A DNA stretch of 50,186 nucleotides from an uncultured Kineosporia sp. (GTDB lineage: Bacteria > Actinomycetota > Actinomycetes > Actinomycetales > Kineosporiaceae), in contig CALMAR010000419.1 of assembly GCA_937859855.1 (NCBI GenBank), positions 1 to 50,186 on the forward strand, written 5' to 3'. The notes under the pieces are model-generated. The model made no database searches and was not told the origin of the DNA. It was given only the letters and a program-made list of their open reading frames with translations. The position numbers and the translations under genes are program-made. Positions 33,961-42,487 of this stretch are shown here, one piece after another; the stretch's first letter is position 1, and every line of letters starts with the position of its first letter.

Positions 33961-35079
33961 TCAGTCGTTGTCGAACAAGCTCCGAAATGTGCCGCCGGCT
34001 CCGGGGAAGTCCTGGCCCATCAATCGGTGAGTGCCGTCAGCGCCATCGAACTCGAAGTAGGACTGGTACGCCACGTCATTGTCCGGGTCGCTGATGAATT
34101 CATGCATCTTGGTCAGGTAGTAGTCGTCATTGCCACCGCCATGTCCGTCTGGCCTTTCCCATAATCCCCACTCCGGCAATGACATCGGCTTGCCGTGATG
34201 GGCGGCGAACCGGGACCAGAAGTGCAATCCTCTCGATCCGCCATATATCGACCTGGCCCAGGCGTTCTGCTGCCGCTCCAGCCGGCAGGCCTGATCGCAG
34301 TCGCCCGGATAGGGATACGTGTTGCGGCTGTAGGCCACGTCGTAGGCATCGACCCCGACGTAGTCGACCACATCATCGCCGGGATAGTAGGCCACCGCGT
34401 CGTACTTGTTCTTGCCGTTGTTGGGATTCCAGTCGAACTCAAACCGCTGGCCGGGCACTGATCGCAGCGCCGCCACGGCATGGCGCCAATAGGCAACGAA
34501 CTGCTTGGGAGAGCCGGCCCCCCAGCGAGAGGAGTCGAGATTGAACTCCCAGCCGAGCCGGAGGATCGCGTCCCCCTGGCCGGCTGCCACCAGATTGCGT
34601 CCCAGGCCAGCGAAATAATGGTCGTAGGCGCCGGTAGCTCCCATCTCGATGCTGGCCGACTGATCCTGTTCGGGCAGCAAAGCGGTCGAATACACCGGCC
34701 GGAAACCGGAGTTCCGCCACTGATTGAGCATGTACGCCGGGTCGACAATCTGCTCCCAGGTGTTCCGGGAGGAGAAGTCCACGATGTAGTCCACCTTCTG
34801 GCCCAGCCAGGACTGGTACTGCCGGACCTGCTGAACCTCGGTGCCGCGAAACACGGCGGTTTTGGTGCTGATCGGCGTCCGATCAGGATCCCGCCCGGAC
34901 AGGGCCGGATCCTGGTTCAGGTCGCTGTCCCGATGAGGAGTCAGCAGCAGCACCGCTCCACCGCTCAGGACGATCAGGACGGTCAGCGCGATCACCACGG
35001 CAACCCAGACCCATCGGCGACGGGACCGTTCCGGTTCCGGTGCTCGGCGCGGCTCCTGGTGCAGAGCCGTGGACATCAT
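33961..35079 (-). CDS. Membrane-anchored family 26 glycoside hydrolase (second)
   Basis: A 372-residue type II membrane protein: short basic cytoplasmic tail, membrane helix 23-46, linker, and a GH26 domain from about residue 70. The catalytic glutamates are E178 (RLGWEFNLDSS) and E303 (SLPEWGLW). It shares long identical stretches with the first GH26 protein, such as YPGD/YPGS, TYPYP and ACRL, so the pair came from a duplication. A GAAAGGG ribosome site lies upstream of ATG 35079; a second ATG follows at 35076. It lacks the long tail of its paralogue. Confidence 0.9.
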   Translation of the reverse strand: MMSTALHQEPRRAPEPERSRRRWVWVAVVIALTVLIVLSGGAVLLLTPHRDSDLNQDPALSGRDPDRTPISTKTAVFRGTEVQQVRQYQSWLGQKVDYIVDFSSRNTWEQIVDPAYMLNQWRNSGFRPVYSTALLPEQDQSASIEMGATGAYDHYFAGLGRNLVAAGQGDAILRLGWEFNLDSSRWGAGSPKQFVAYWRHAVAALRSVPGQRFEFDWNPNNGKNKYDAVAYYPGDDVVDYVGVDAYDVAYSRNTYPYPGDCDQACRLERQQNAWARSIYGGSRGLHFWSRFAAHHGKPMSLPEWGLWERPDGHGGGNDDYYLTKMHEFISDPDNDVAYQSYFEFDGADGTHRLMGQDFPGAGGTFRSLFDND

Positions 35080-35123
35080 TGGCTGACCCTTTCATCGTTC
35101 GCTCAGTTCCCGCCCCCCGGAAC

Positions 35124-35129
35124 AGATTA
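35124..35129 (-). promoter_or_regulatory. -10 box TAATCT of the second GH26 gene
   Basis: TAATCT on the minus strand gives a leader of about 37 bases that holds GAAAGGG before the ATG at 35079. An imperfect 14-base hairpin (35129-35142) overlaps it and may end transcripts from the upstream Wzz gene. Confidence 0.45.
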
Positions 35130-35201
35130 GGAAAGCCTTCCTGAGGCCGGGCTGAGCCAGACCAGCAGCGGTCAGCGGCTCGCAGGCAATCGGGGGCCAG
35201 G

Positions 35202-36896
35202 TCACTCCGGCCGGACGTCGTCTGACCAGCCGGGGCTGACCCGGGTGACCGCCGACCACGGACCGTCCAGGGCGGCTGGCCCACCACTACGGTCACCGTT
35301 GATTCCTGCTGGCACTGGTTGTTTCGACCGGCTCGGCTCAGGAATTACTCCATTGCCCGGCAATTGGAGCCTGCCGTCGGCAAGCGCCCCTCCCCCGTTG
35401 AGAATTGGCAGGCCGCGAGGAGAAGTGTCGTTCATCCGGGTAGCGGCGACCGATGTAGTACTCACCCGCCGGCGGCGACGGAGTTTGCCGGTCCCCCCGC
35501 GGCGGAAATGGTTAACCAGCACCCCAGCGACCGGAATGCCGGCCAGCCGGCACCGGCGCTGCAGTTCTTCCAGGTCGGCCGGGGTAGTGACCTGATCGAT
35601 CACCACCACGGCGGCGTCGACCTGGCCAGCCAGGACGAAGGAGGCCGAGCTGGCGGGCAGAGGGGGGCTGTCCAGCAGCACCAGGTCGGTGTCATCGGGC
35701 AGCTGATCCAAGATCTGCTGCACGTCGGCGACCGGGTGCCCCTGCACGGGCTGCAGGACCTGAAGCCGGATGATGCCGAACTGTGCTCTAGACGCCGACC
35801 GCCGCTCCACGGCGTGACCCAGGTCGATCCGGCCCTGGGCCAGGTCGTGCAGCGGCACCCGGAGCACCCCGTGGTCGGACTCGGCCAGCGGGCGCACGGT
35901 GTCCTCGATGTTGAGCAGGAACACCCGGCGGCCGTGGTCGGCAGCGGCAGCAGCCAGATTCAGTGCGGTCAGGCTCGAGCCTGCCCCGTCGTGCGGTGCC
36001 GTCACCAGGAAGACACCGGGCGCGGTTCCCCGGATGTAGTCCAGTCCGACCGCGGCCATCCGGTAGGCGTCGCCAGGCTCGGAATAGGCGGCCGCGATCG
36101 CGTCGTGCGCGGTGATCCGGCCGCGATCGGGGATCTCCGACAGGATCGGGGCCCCGAAGATCGCCGACGCCTCGGCCGGTCCTGCCTTCCGGCGGGACCA
36201 CGACTGGGTGTATAGGGCGTACCCGCAGGCCGCCAGAAATCCGATCAGGGCCAGGATCAGGCCGTTACGGATCGGTTGCGGGCTGGACGGCGCGCTAGGC
36301 AAGTCAGCCATCTCAATGGCCGACACCCCATCACCGTAGACCGCGGCGGCGGCGCGGATAGCTGAACTCTGGCCCGCCGCGGTGGATTGCGCCACCGCCT
36401 GGGTGGCCAGTTGCCGGACCCGGGCGAGGGCGAACACCCGGTACTGGGTACCGATGCGGTCGGCGATGTCTTTGGCGGTGACGGCGTCCGCAGCCGTGGC
36501 CTGCACGGTGATCACGTTGCTGTCCGTATTGGAAGTGACCTTGATGTCGTCCCGCAGCAGGGCAACCGGAATGCGCAGACGCAAGCTCGTGCTGACCCCG
36601 GCCAGCACCTCGGTGGAGGTCATTACGGCCACCTGGTCGGCCACGAAGCGGGCCGGATCATTGACGAACTGCTGTTGCTGAAGAGGATCGAAATCACCTG
36701 TGGCAGACATGAAAATGCGGGACTGAGCGGTATAGCGCGGCGACTGCAGATTGCTGAGCAGGCCACCGGCCAAGCCCGCCAGCAACACGCAGGCCAGTAC
36801 CACCCAGCGTTCCCGCCAGACGGCCTGCACCAGGCTGGGTGCTTCCTCGGCGGCGGTGGACGTGTCCGCTTGCCTCGCTGCCAGGATGTCCTGCAC
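35202..36896 (-). CDS. Wzz-type chain-length regulator fused to a degenerate BY-kinase-like P-loop domain
   Basis: A 564-residue polysaccharide co-polymerase. TM1 is residues 31-47, TM2 210-231, with an extracytoplasmic Wzz domain between (SPRYTAQSRIFMSATGD). A cytoplasmic ParA/BY-kinase fold follows, but Walker A reads HDGAGSSLTALN, with S307 in place of the invariant lysine; Walker A-prime reads FLLNIEDTVRP, and Walker B LVLLDSPPL is fairly intact. The C-terminal 90 residues contain no tyrosine, so the usual autophosphorylation cluster is missing. It probably controls chain length structurally, without kinase activity. GTG 36896 is chosen because GAGGAG stands 6 bases before it; a GTG at 36947 is less well supported. 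Confidence 0.88.
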   Translation of the reverse strand: MQDILAARQADTSTAAEEAPSLVQAVWRERWVVLACVLLAGLAGGLLSNLQSPRYTAQSRIFMSATGDFDPLQQQQFVNDPARFVADQVAVMTSTEVLAGVSTSLRLRIPVALLRDDIKVTSNTDSNVITVQATAADAVTAKDIADRIGTQYRVFALARVRQLATQAVAQSTAAGQSSAIRAAAAVYGDGVSAIEMADLPSAPSSPQPIRNGLILALIGFLAACGYALYTQSWSRRKAGPAEASAIFGAPILSEIPDRGRITAHDAIAAAYSEPGDAYRMAAVGLDYIRGTAPGVFLVTAPHDGAGSSLTALNLAAAAADHGRRVFLLNIEDTVRPLAESDHGVLRVPLHDLAQGRIDLGHAVERRSASRAQFGIIRLQVLQPVQGHPVADVQQILDQLPDDTDLVLLDSPPLPASSASFVLAGQVDAAVVVIDQVTTPADLEELQRRCRLAGIPVAGVLVNHFRRGGTGKLRRRRRVSTTSVAATRMNDTSPRGLPILNGGGALADGRLQLPGNGVIPEPSRSKQPVPAGINGDRSGGPAALDGPWSAVTRVSPGWSDDVRPE

Positions 36897-37036
36897 GCGT
36901 TTCTCCTCGATCGGTTCTGCTGCGGGGCATCCGCCCTCAATAAGCACAAGTCCGGCAATTCTTCTGGGCCAGGGATTTTCATCAGGTTTCGCTGGCCACG
37001 CGCGCTATTCGCCAGTCACAGTCTGACATGAGCGCC

Positions 37037-37042
37037 TAGCCT
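37037..37042 (+). promoter_or_regulatory. -10 box TAGCCT upstream of the GT2-wzy unit
   Basis: TAGCCT lies in the divergent gap between the Wzz gene and the glycosyltransferase gene, about 75 bases before GTG 37118. No good -35 was found. Confidence 0.35.
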
Positions 37043-37117
37043 GGGCAGGGGTCTTCGCCGATGCGGCCGATCGAACAGCGGACTGGATGACCCACAAGGG
37101 CCCAAGAGGAGCAATAG

Positions 37118-38059
37118 GTGCAATCACCATCAGCAGACGCTGAAAACCCAGCAATGCCATCGTACGAACTGGTCATTGTCAGCTACCGGAGCAAGGCCCG
37201 GATCGCCGAACTACTGGCCAACATTCCGGCCGATCAGCCAGTTGTTGTGGTGGACAATGCTTCTGGCGAGGATGATGTTCAGTCCTTGATGGCCCATCGG
37301 CCGAACGGGCGATGCCTGGACGGTGGCGGTCATGGATTCGCCCGGGCAGCCAATCTGGGAGCGCGCACGTCTCGGCACGAGTTCGTCGTCTTCGTGAACC
37401 CCGACTGCCGTCCCCTCCCGGCCGATCTCGGGCTACTGGTGAAAACTCTGGAACTGAATCCCGCTTTCGCTTCCTGCGCCGCGACAATGACGGATCCAGC
37501 AGGTCAGCCGGAGATCGGCAACGGTGGGTGGGAACCCTCATTCCGGCGGGCGTTGATCCATGCCGCCGGACTGCACAAACTCTTTCCGCGCTCGGGGTTG
37601 TTCGCCACCCCCCGGCCGTTCCTGCCGCTGGAGGTGGACTGGACCACCGGTGCCTGCATGGCCGTACGGACCAGTACCTTCCTCGGTCTGGGCGGCTTCG
37701 ACGAGCAGTTCTTCGTGTACAACGAGGATGTGGCCTTCGGCCGTTCGGTGCGGGAGAAAGGCCTTCGCCAGTGCCTGCGTACTGACGTGCTGGTGCCGCA
37801 CGGTGCTGGCGGGTCGGGCGCGCCGTCGAAAGAGATGCTGCGGCTACGGGGTGCATCGATGGCCAAGTATCTGAGGCAACACCAGCCCCCGGCCACCGCA
37901 GCCGCGATTCGTGCGGGCCTGGCGCTGGGGTATCTGCTGCGGGCCGGTCAGCAGCTGGCCGGTGGCAACTCCGGGCGCGCCGACGAGCATCTCAGCTACG
38001 TCCGGGGGGTGCTCACCGGCCGGGCCAGTGTTGCTGGTCAGGAAGTGACGCGTGCCTGA
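37118..38059 (+). CDS. Family 2 glycosyltransferase, rhamnosyltransferase-like
   Basis: A 313-residue GT-A enzyme. It opens with ELVIVSYRSKARIAELL, has VVVDNASGED, the metal motif FVNPDCRPLP (NPD), then GACMAVRTSTFLGLGGFDEQFF and NEDVAFGRSVREKG, as in WbbL-type rhamnosyltransferases. It has no membrane helix and is probably peripheral at the inner face. GAGGAG lies 6 bases before the GTG. Its TGA overlaps the next gene's GTG by 8 bases, so it is coupled to the polymerase gene. The sugar transferred cannot be read. Confidence 0.9.
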   Translation: MQSPSADAENPAMPSYELVIVSYRSKARIAELLANIPADQPVVVVDNASGEDDVQSLMAHRPNGRCLDGGGHGFARAANLGARTSRHEFVVFVNPDCRPLPADLGLLVKTLELNPAFASCAATMTDPAGQPEIGNGGWEPSFRRALIHAAGLHKLFPRSGLFATPRPFLPLEVDWTTGACMAVRTSTFLGLGGFDEQFFVYNEDVAFGRSVREKGLRQCLRTDVLVPHGAGGSGAPSKEMLRLRGASMAKYLRQHQPPATAAAIRAGLALGYLLRAGQQLAGGNSGRADEHLSYVRGVLTGRASVAGQEVTRA

Positions 38060-39497
38060 ACAGCATTGGCAGCCGATGGAACTGGGCGCCGGACGGCAGG
38101 TCCGCAGCCGCTGGCGGCGCGCCGCGCAAAGTCCCCAGCCCAGCCTGGATGCCCTGAATGCGCTGAGTGAGAAGGCCGATCGGCTGCGGCTGGTGGATGC
38201 CCGGCCGATGCTCAAGGTGACGCTGCGCGACCAGACCTACGTACGCCGGGTACTCCAGGTGATGCTGATCTCCGCCGTGTTACTGCAACGGATCGTGATA
38301 CCGCTCGGCCAGTCACCCGTCTTCGCGATCATGGCCGTTCCATTCATCGGCATTCTGATGCTCCGGCTGCGGGGTGCGGTCCGCTACAACCGGGTTCGCA
38401 CCGAGCTGTACATCGCCGGAGCCGGAGCAGCGGTGGCTGCGACCTGGTTCACCCTGTGGCTGGGCAACGAGGTCTCGCTCAGCTCCTTGTGGTTGCTGCT
38501 GGTCCTCTACCTGCCCTGGATGTTCTGTGTGTCGCAAGTGTTCCTGGATCAGATGAATGCCGTGATGCGGACTTTCGTCCGGCTGATGGTGGTGGTTGCC
38601 GCCGTCGGTGCCGGGCAGATGCTGGCCCAATTGCTGACCGGATGGGTGTACACCGATTATCCGCTGAAATGGCTGGGTCAGGCCTGGATCGCACAGGGGT
38701 ACAACACGACCAACCAAATCTCCTACACCAACCAGATCGTCAAGGCCAACGCCTTCGTGTTTCTGGAACCGTCGTTCCTGAGCCAGTTCCTGGCTCTGGC
38801 GCTGATACTGTCGCTGCTGATCAGGGCTCCAGCCTGGCAGCCTCTGATGCTGGGCCTGGGAATGGCCTCCACCCTGTCCGGAACCGGCATTCTCCTGCTG
38901 GCAGCAGGAATCACACTGATGGTGATCCTGGTCCCGAGCCGGATCCGGCCCAGCTACGTGATCGCCGGCGTCGCCGCACTAGCGGTGATCTTTTCGACCC
39001 CGGCCGCAGATCTGCTGCTGAACCGCCGGGACGAGACCTCACAACAGGGCTCCAGCGGGTATCTGCGTTTCGTGCAGCCGTATCAGGAGGTGGCTTCTGG
39101 GCTGGCCGAAGCGCCCAGCCGGTATCTGATCGGAGCCGGGGCCGGCGCGTCCGAGCGGGTGCTGGAGTCCGACCGTGGCGGCAGGCAGGGGGTGGCCGTG
39201 GTCTACGCGATCGCGCCGAAACTGGCCTTCGAATATGGTCTTCCGGCCGCCGTGCTGTTCGTGTCATTCCTGCTGGTGTCGATCCTGCGCGGGCCACCAT
39301 TACCGGTACTGCCGACCGCAGTGATCCTCATGATCTTCTTCTTGTCCGGATCGCTGCTGCAGCCCAACACCATCGTGCTGGCCTGGTTGCTGACCAGCAT
39401 CTGGGGTCCGCCGGTCACGGTCGGGGTTTCCGACGCGATGGCCGCCCTGCGCCGGATCCGGGGCGCGCCATCCCCGGTCGCCACGCTTCACCCCTGA
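38052..39497 (+). CDS. Wzy-type polysaccharide polymerase candidate
   Basis: A 481-residue integral membrane protein with a basic cytoplasmic N-terminus of about 70 residues and then 11 to 13 hydrophobic helices. A longer hydrophilic loop around residues 310-390 (RRDETSQQGSSGYLRFVQPYQEV, GAGAGASERVLESDRGG) matches the periplasmic loop of O-antigen polymerases and ligases. Wzy proteins have little sequence conservation, so the call rests on topology and on its place beside Wzz and Wzx genes. Start GTG 38052 overlaps the glycosyltransferase stop. A ligase of the WaaL type is the alternative. Confidence 0.78.
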   Translation: MPEQHWQPMELGAGRQVRSRWRRAAQSPQPSLDALNALSEKADRLRLVDARPMLKVTLRDQTYVRRVLQVMLISAVLLQRIVIPLGQSPVFAIMAVPFIGILMLRLRGAVRYNRVRTELYIAGAGAAVAATWFTLWLGNEVSLSSLWLLLVLYLPWMFCVSQVFLDQMNAVMRTFVRLMVVVAAVGAGQMLAQLLTGWVYTDYPLKWLGQAWIAQGYNTTNQISYTNQIVKANAFVFLEPSFLSQFLALALILSLLIRAPAWQPLMLGLGMASTLSGTGILLLAAGITLMVILVPSRIRPSYVIAGVAALAVIFSTPAADLLLNRRDETSQQGSSGYLRFVQPYQEVASGLAEAPSRYLIGAGAGASERVLESDRGGRQGVAVVYAIAPKLAFEYGLPAAVLFVSFLLVSILRGPPLPVLPTAVILMIFFLSGSLLQPNTIVLAWLLTSIWGPPVTVGVSDAMAALRRIRGAPSPVATLHP

Positions 39498-39539
39498 ACG
39501 TCGCTTCGATGCCCGCACCTCACCGGTCAGCGCCGGTCA

Positions 39540-39561
39540 GGGCACCCAGAGCCCGGTGCCC
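39540..39561. terminator. GC-rich hairpin between convergent wzy and wzx candidates
   Basis: GGGCACC (39540-39546) pairs with GGTGCCC (39555-39561) around an 8-base loop. It lies between the stops at 39497 and 39625 and could end transcripts from both sides. It has no U run. Confidence 0.5.
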
Positions 39562-39624
39562 AGCAGTCCCGGCTGAGATGGCGACCACTGCGCCCCGGCC
39601 GGGGGAAGGCCAAGAGCAGACAGG

Positions 39625-40923
39625 TCAGGGCTGGCCGATCCATTCGCGAGGAGCGGAATGAGCCTGGAGGAACACCATCCAGCACACCACCAGGCCGAAG
39701 ACCTGCGCCCCAGCGAACCCCCAGGCCGCGCCGACCGCGCCACCGGTGAAGGCGCCGAGCACGCCCAGCCCGAGCATGAAGGGGGCTTGCATCAGCGTGA
39801 CCTTGAGCATCTGATCGGCCCGGCGCAACGCCTTCAACCCCAGCGACGCCCCGATCACGCATCCGACCGCGATGGCGACCACGCCCGACCCGAGCATCAC
39901 CCGGTGCGCTCCGGCCCAGCTGGCGCCCAGCAGCCGCACACCCAGCGAGTCCGGCAACACGACCAGGATCGCCACCCAGACGGTGGCCAGTCCACCGGAG
40001 GCCACGCTGGTCAGCAGTGAGGCCCGGATCAGGCTCCGGCCTGATCCGGCCCGCCGGGAAAGTGCCGGAAGGACAAAGGAACTCAGCCCCGCATAGAGCA
40101 GGGTCAGCGGGCCCAGCAGCACCTGAGCCGCGCGCAACGCACCCGTTCCGGCCAGCCCGACAATGGCACTGATCACGTAGATGGCCAGGTTGATGGCCCC
40201 CATGTTCAACGCAAAGTCCAGCGCCATCCGGACATTCAGGTCCCGCGTCTCCCGGAACCAGGCCAGCGTGGCTGAGGGCCGGGGCAGTACCCCGGTCTGG
40301 AACACGCCGATGACGGCCGCGACCAGCGCGGCGAAGCCCCAGGCCAGTGTGATCCAGAAGACCGACCGGCTGCCGGCTGCCAGCAGCAGTCCAAGCAGTG
40401 CGAACTGCACCACGGTCCAGACCAGGTCGTTCATCGCGGCCGCTGCTGGCCGCCCGGCGGCGAAAAAGATGTGCCGCCAGATGTCCTGAATCATCAGGCC
40501 GGGAAGCGAAACCGCGAGAGCGAACAGGGCGGTGCTGACCTGGGGATCCCCCCGCAGCACGATTCCGGCGGCGGCGCAGATTAGTGAGGACGCCAGGCCG
40601 AAGCTGACTCCGGCTCCAGCGGCCCGCGCGCTAGCCGCGCGATGCGCGCGCTGATCCGCGTCGGAGAACCGGACCACGAACGGGTCGCTGATCAGCCCGC
40701 GGCCCACCCCGGTGACAAAGCTGAACGTGATCAGAGCCAGTGTGAAAGCTCCGAATTCGCCCGCACTCACCTTGCTGGCCACCAAAATCGCCAAGGCAGC
40801 GTTGGTCAGGCTGGACAGCGCCTGATCGAAGAAGGTCCAGGCGGCGCGGCGTCCGTTTCTCGCCTCGACCACGACCGGTCCCGTCTCAGAACCGGGCATC
40901 TCGGCGATGTCCGCCCCGCTCAA
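39625..40923 (-). CDS. Wzx-type flippase candidate (MVF/polysaccharide exporter family)
   Basis: A 432-residue membrane protein with about 12 helices spread over its length, resembling polysaccharide transporter/flippase proteins (WTFFDQALSSLTNAALAILVA at the N-terminus, GRGLISDPFVVRFSD after helix 2). It would flip the lipid-linked repeat unit to the outer face for Wzy. The TTG at 40923 is preferred to the ATG at 40899 because GGAGGTGG, a strong ribosome site, lies just upstream. The C-terminus ends near SAPREWIGQP. It is transcribed opposite to wzy. Confidence 0.82.
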   Translation of the reverse strand: MSGADIAEMPGSETGPVVVEARNGRRAAWTFFDQALSSLTNAALAILVASKVSAGEFGAFTLALITFSFVTGVGRGLISDPFVVRFSDADQRAHRAASARAAGAGVSFGLASSLICAAAGIVLRGDPQVSTALFALAVSLPGLMIQDIWRHIFFAAGRPAAAAMNDLVWTVVQFALLGLLLAAGSRSVFWITLAWGFAALVAAVIGVFQTGVLPRPSATLAWFRETRDLNVRMALDFALNMGAINLAIYVISAIVGLAGTGALRAAQVLLGPLTLLYAGLSSFVLPALSRRAGSGRSLIRASLLTSVASGGLATVWVAILVVLPDSLGVRLLGASWAGAHRVMLGSGVVAIAVGCVIGASLGLKALRRADQMLKVTLMQAPFMLGLGVLGAFTGGAVGAAWGFAGAQVFGLVVCWMVFLQAHSAPREWIGQP

Positions 40924-41494
40924 CGGCCACCTCCGATGATCATGGACGGCTCCGGCAGAACGCCGTAGCGCGTGAGCGGATCGGTCTGCACCTGGTCACC
41001 TGACTTTGCGAAGTGTTTGCGGCGGCCGGAATGTCTGGAATGTTGCCCGCCCGGCTGACTTTCCGGCGATCGACCCGCCAGAACGGCGCCGTGATGCGCT
41101 GGCGCCAAGGTAGAACCTTGTTGCTGAGAGGACACCGAGAAGCGGCAGCATCGGAGTTCCGGGGCACGAAGGCCGAGACGCTGAGCCGTCGCATCCTCCA
41201 AGAGTGCCGCCAGCGTTGGCGATTTCGTGGCCGATCCGCCAGATCACCCCGGATGGATCGCTCCGCGAACCGCACTGCCCGTTGCCAGTACTCCCTTCGG
41301 CTGATTGCGGTACATCCGCCGGATGACGGCGGCCACCCTTTCCTAGGCTGGAATGCAAGGCACGCCACCGGGCAGACCGACTCAAGCGTCACGTTCGGCT
41401 CAGGAATGAAGCATTGTCACATAAGACTTTTCCGGCACAGGGCGAGTAAGTGAGTGGCTACTAGCGCTCTCCGACAGCGCTGAGAGGGGGACTC
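40924..41494 (+). other. 571-bp non-coding region before a glycosyltransferase gene
   Basis: No reading frame here looks like a conserved protein on either strand; the frames present are short and arginine/serine-rich. TAGGCT at 41344-41349 could be a -10 box, leaving a leader of about 140 bases that ends in a hairpin and a ribosome site. A decayed gene or a small RNA cannot be excluded. Confidence 0.45.
41463..41481 (+). promoter_or_regulatory. Leader hairpin just before the glycosyltransferase ribosome site
   Basis: AGCGCT (41463-41468) pairs with AGCGCT (41476-41481) around a 7-base loop, directly upstream of GAGAGGGGG and the GTG at 41495. It could affect access of the ribosome. Confidence 0.35.
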
Positions 41495-42481
41495 GTGCCG
41501 CAGCCCGCGCTCAGTGTCATCATCGCGTGCCGCAATGCCGAGGCCACCCTGGCTACCCAGCTTTCCGCTCTCAGCCAGCAGATCGTTGACACCAGCTGGG
41601 ACGTCATCATCTGCGACAACGGATCCACCGATGGAACTGTCAGCGTGGCTATGAGTTTCCAGGAGCGCCTTCCCGCACTGACCGTGATCGACGCAAGCGC
41701 TTACCCGGGAGCCGGTTACGCGCGCAACGCTGGGGCCGCCCACACCCGGGCTCCCTGGCTGGCATTCTGTGACGCCGACGACGAGGTCGGCCCCGGCTGG
41801 GTTGCCGCCATGGTCGCCGGCCTGCGCCGTCATCAGTTCATCGCCGGCCGATTCGACCCGAATCCGCTGAATCCGGCTGCGGTGTTGCGATCGCGGCCCA
41901 TCCAGCAGCAACACGAACTTCAGCACTCCCCCTTCGGACCGGATCTTCCCCACGCCGGCGGCGGCAATCTTGGGGTGCATCGAGCGATCTTTCTGGCCGC
42001 CGGCGGCTTCGACCCTGCAGTCGGCTGCCTGGAGGACACCGATCTGTGCTGGCGTATCCAGCTCTCCGGCGTTCCGCTGACCTTCTGGCCGGACGCCGTC
42101 CTCAACGTGCGGCTGCGTTCATCCCTTCGCGGGATCTGGCGTCAGGGGCGTGAATACGGCGCGGCCGCCGCGATGCTCAGTGACCGGTACGCCCAGCGCC
42201 GGCCGATCATCCTGGTCCCGGATGACGCTCAGCACCCCGGCAGAACCGCCACGACGGGCCGGTCGAAGTCACTTCGTGCCTCACTGCGCGGACTGGCCCG
42301 CACGGCCAGGGAACAGCACAGCCCGGCTGGCTTTCTCTGGTCGGTGGCCTGGCATGTCGGTCATCGGCGCTGGAGGCCGTCCACATCAGCGGCACCGCTC
42401 CCGCCGGTGTTGACCGGCCCCCTGGTGACATCCCCGGTGATGAGCAGGACCCCGCTCGAGGCCGAACGGGAAGCGGGCTGA
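41495..42481 (+). CDS. Family 2 glycosyltransferase
   Basis: A 328-residue GT-A enzyme: SVIIACRNAEATLATQLSAL, then ICDNGSTDGT, metal motif FCDADDEVGPGW (DADD) and LEDTDLCWRIQLSG. No clear membrane helix is present, and the C-terminal 80 residues are polar and basic. A GAGAGGGGG ribosome site precedes the GTG by 6 bases. It ends 6 bases from the stop of a convergent family 4 glycosyltransferase gene. The donor and acceptor are unknown. Confidence 0.9.
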   Translation: MPQPALSVIIACRNAEATLATQLSALSQQIVDTSWDVIICDNGSTDGTVSVAMSFQERLPALTVIDASAYPGAGYARNAGAAHTRAPWLAFCDADDEVGPGWVAAMVAGLRRHQFIAGRFDPNPLNPAAVLRSRPIQQQHELQHSPFGPDLPHAGGGNLGVHRAIFLAAGGFDPAVGCLEDTDLCWRIQLSGVPLTFWPDAVLNVRLRSSLRGIWRQGREYGAAAAMLSDRYAQRRPIILVPDDAQHPGRTATTGRSKSLRASLRGLARTAREQHSPAGFLWSVAWHVGHRRWRPSTSAAPLPPVLTGPLVTSPVMSRTPLEAEREAG

Positions 42482-42487
42482 GCGCCA

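Noticed and set aside
41013..41453. A 146-codon plus-strand frame in the gap before a glycosyltransferase gene
   Set aside because: Arg/Ser-rich with no family resemblance, no ribosome site and no preference for GC at third positions that I can see; it reads like non-coding DNA.
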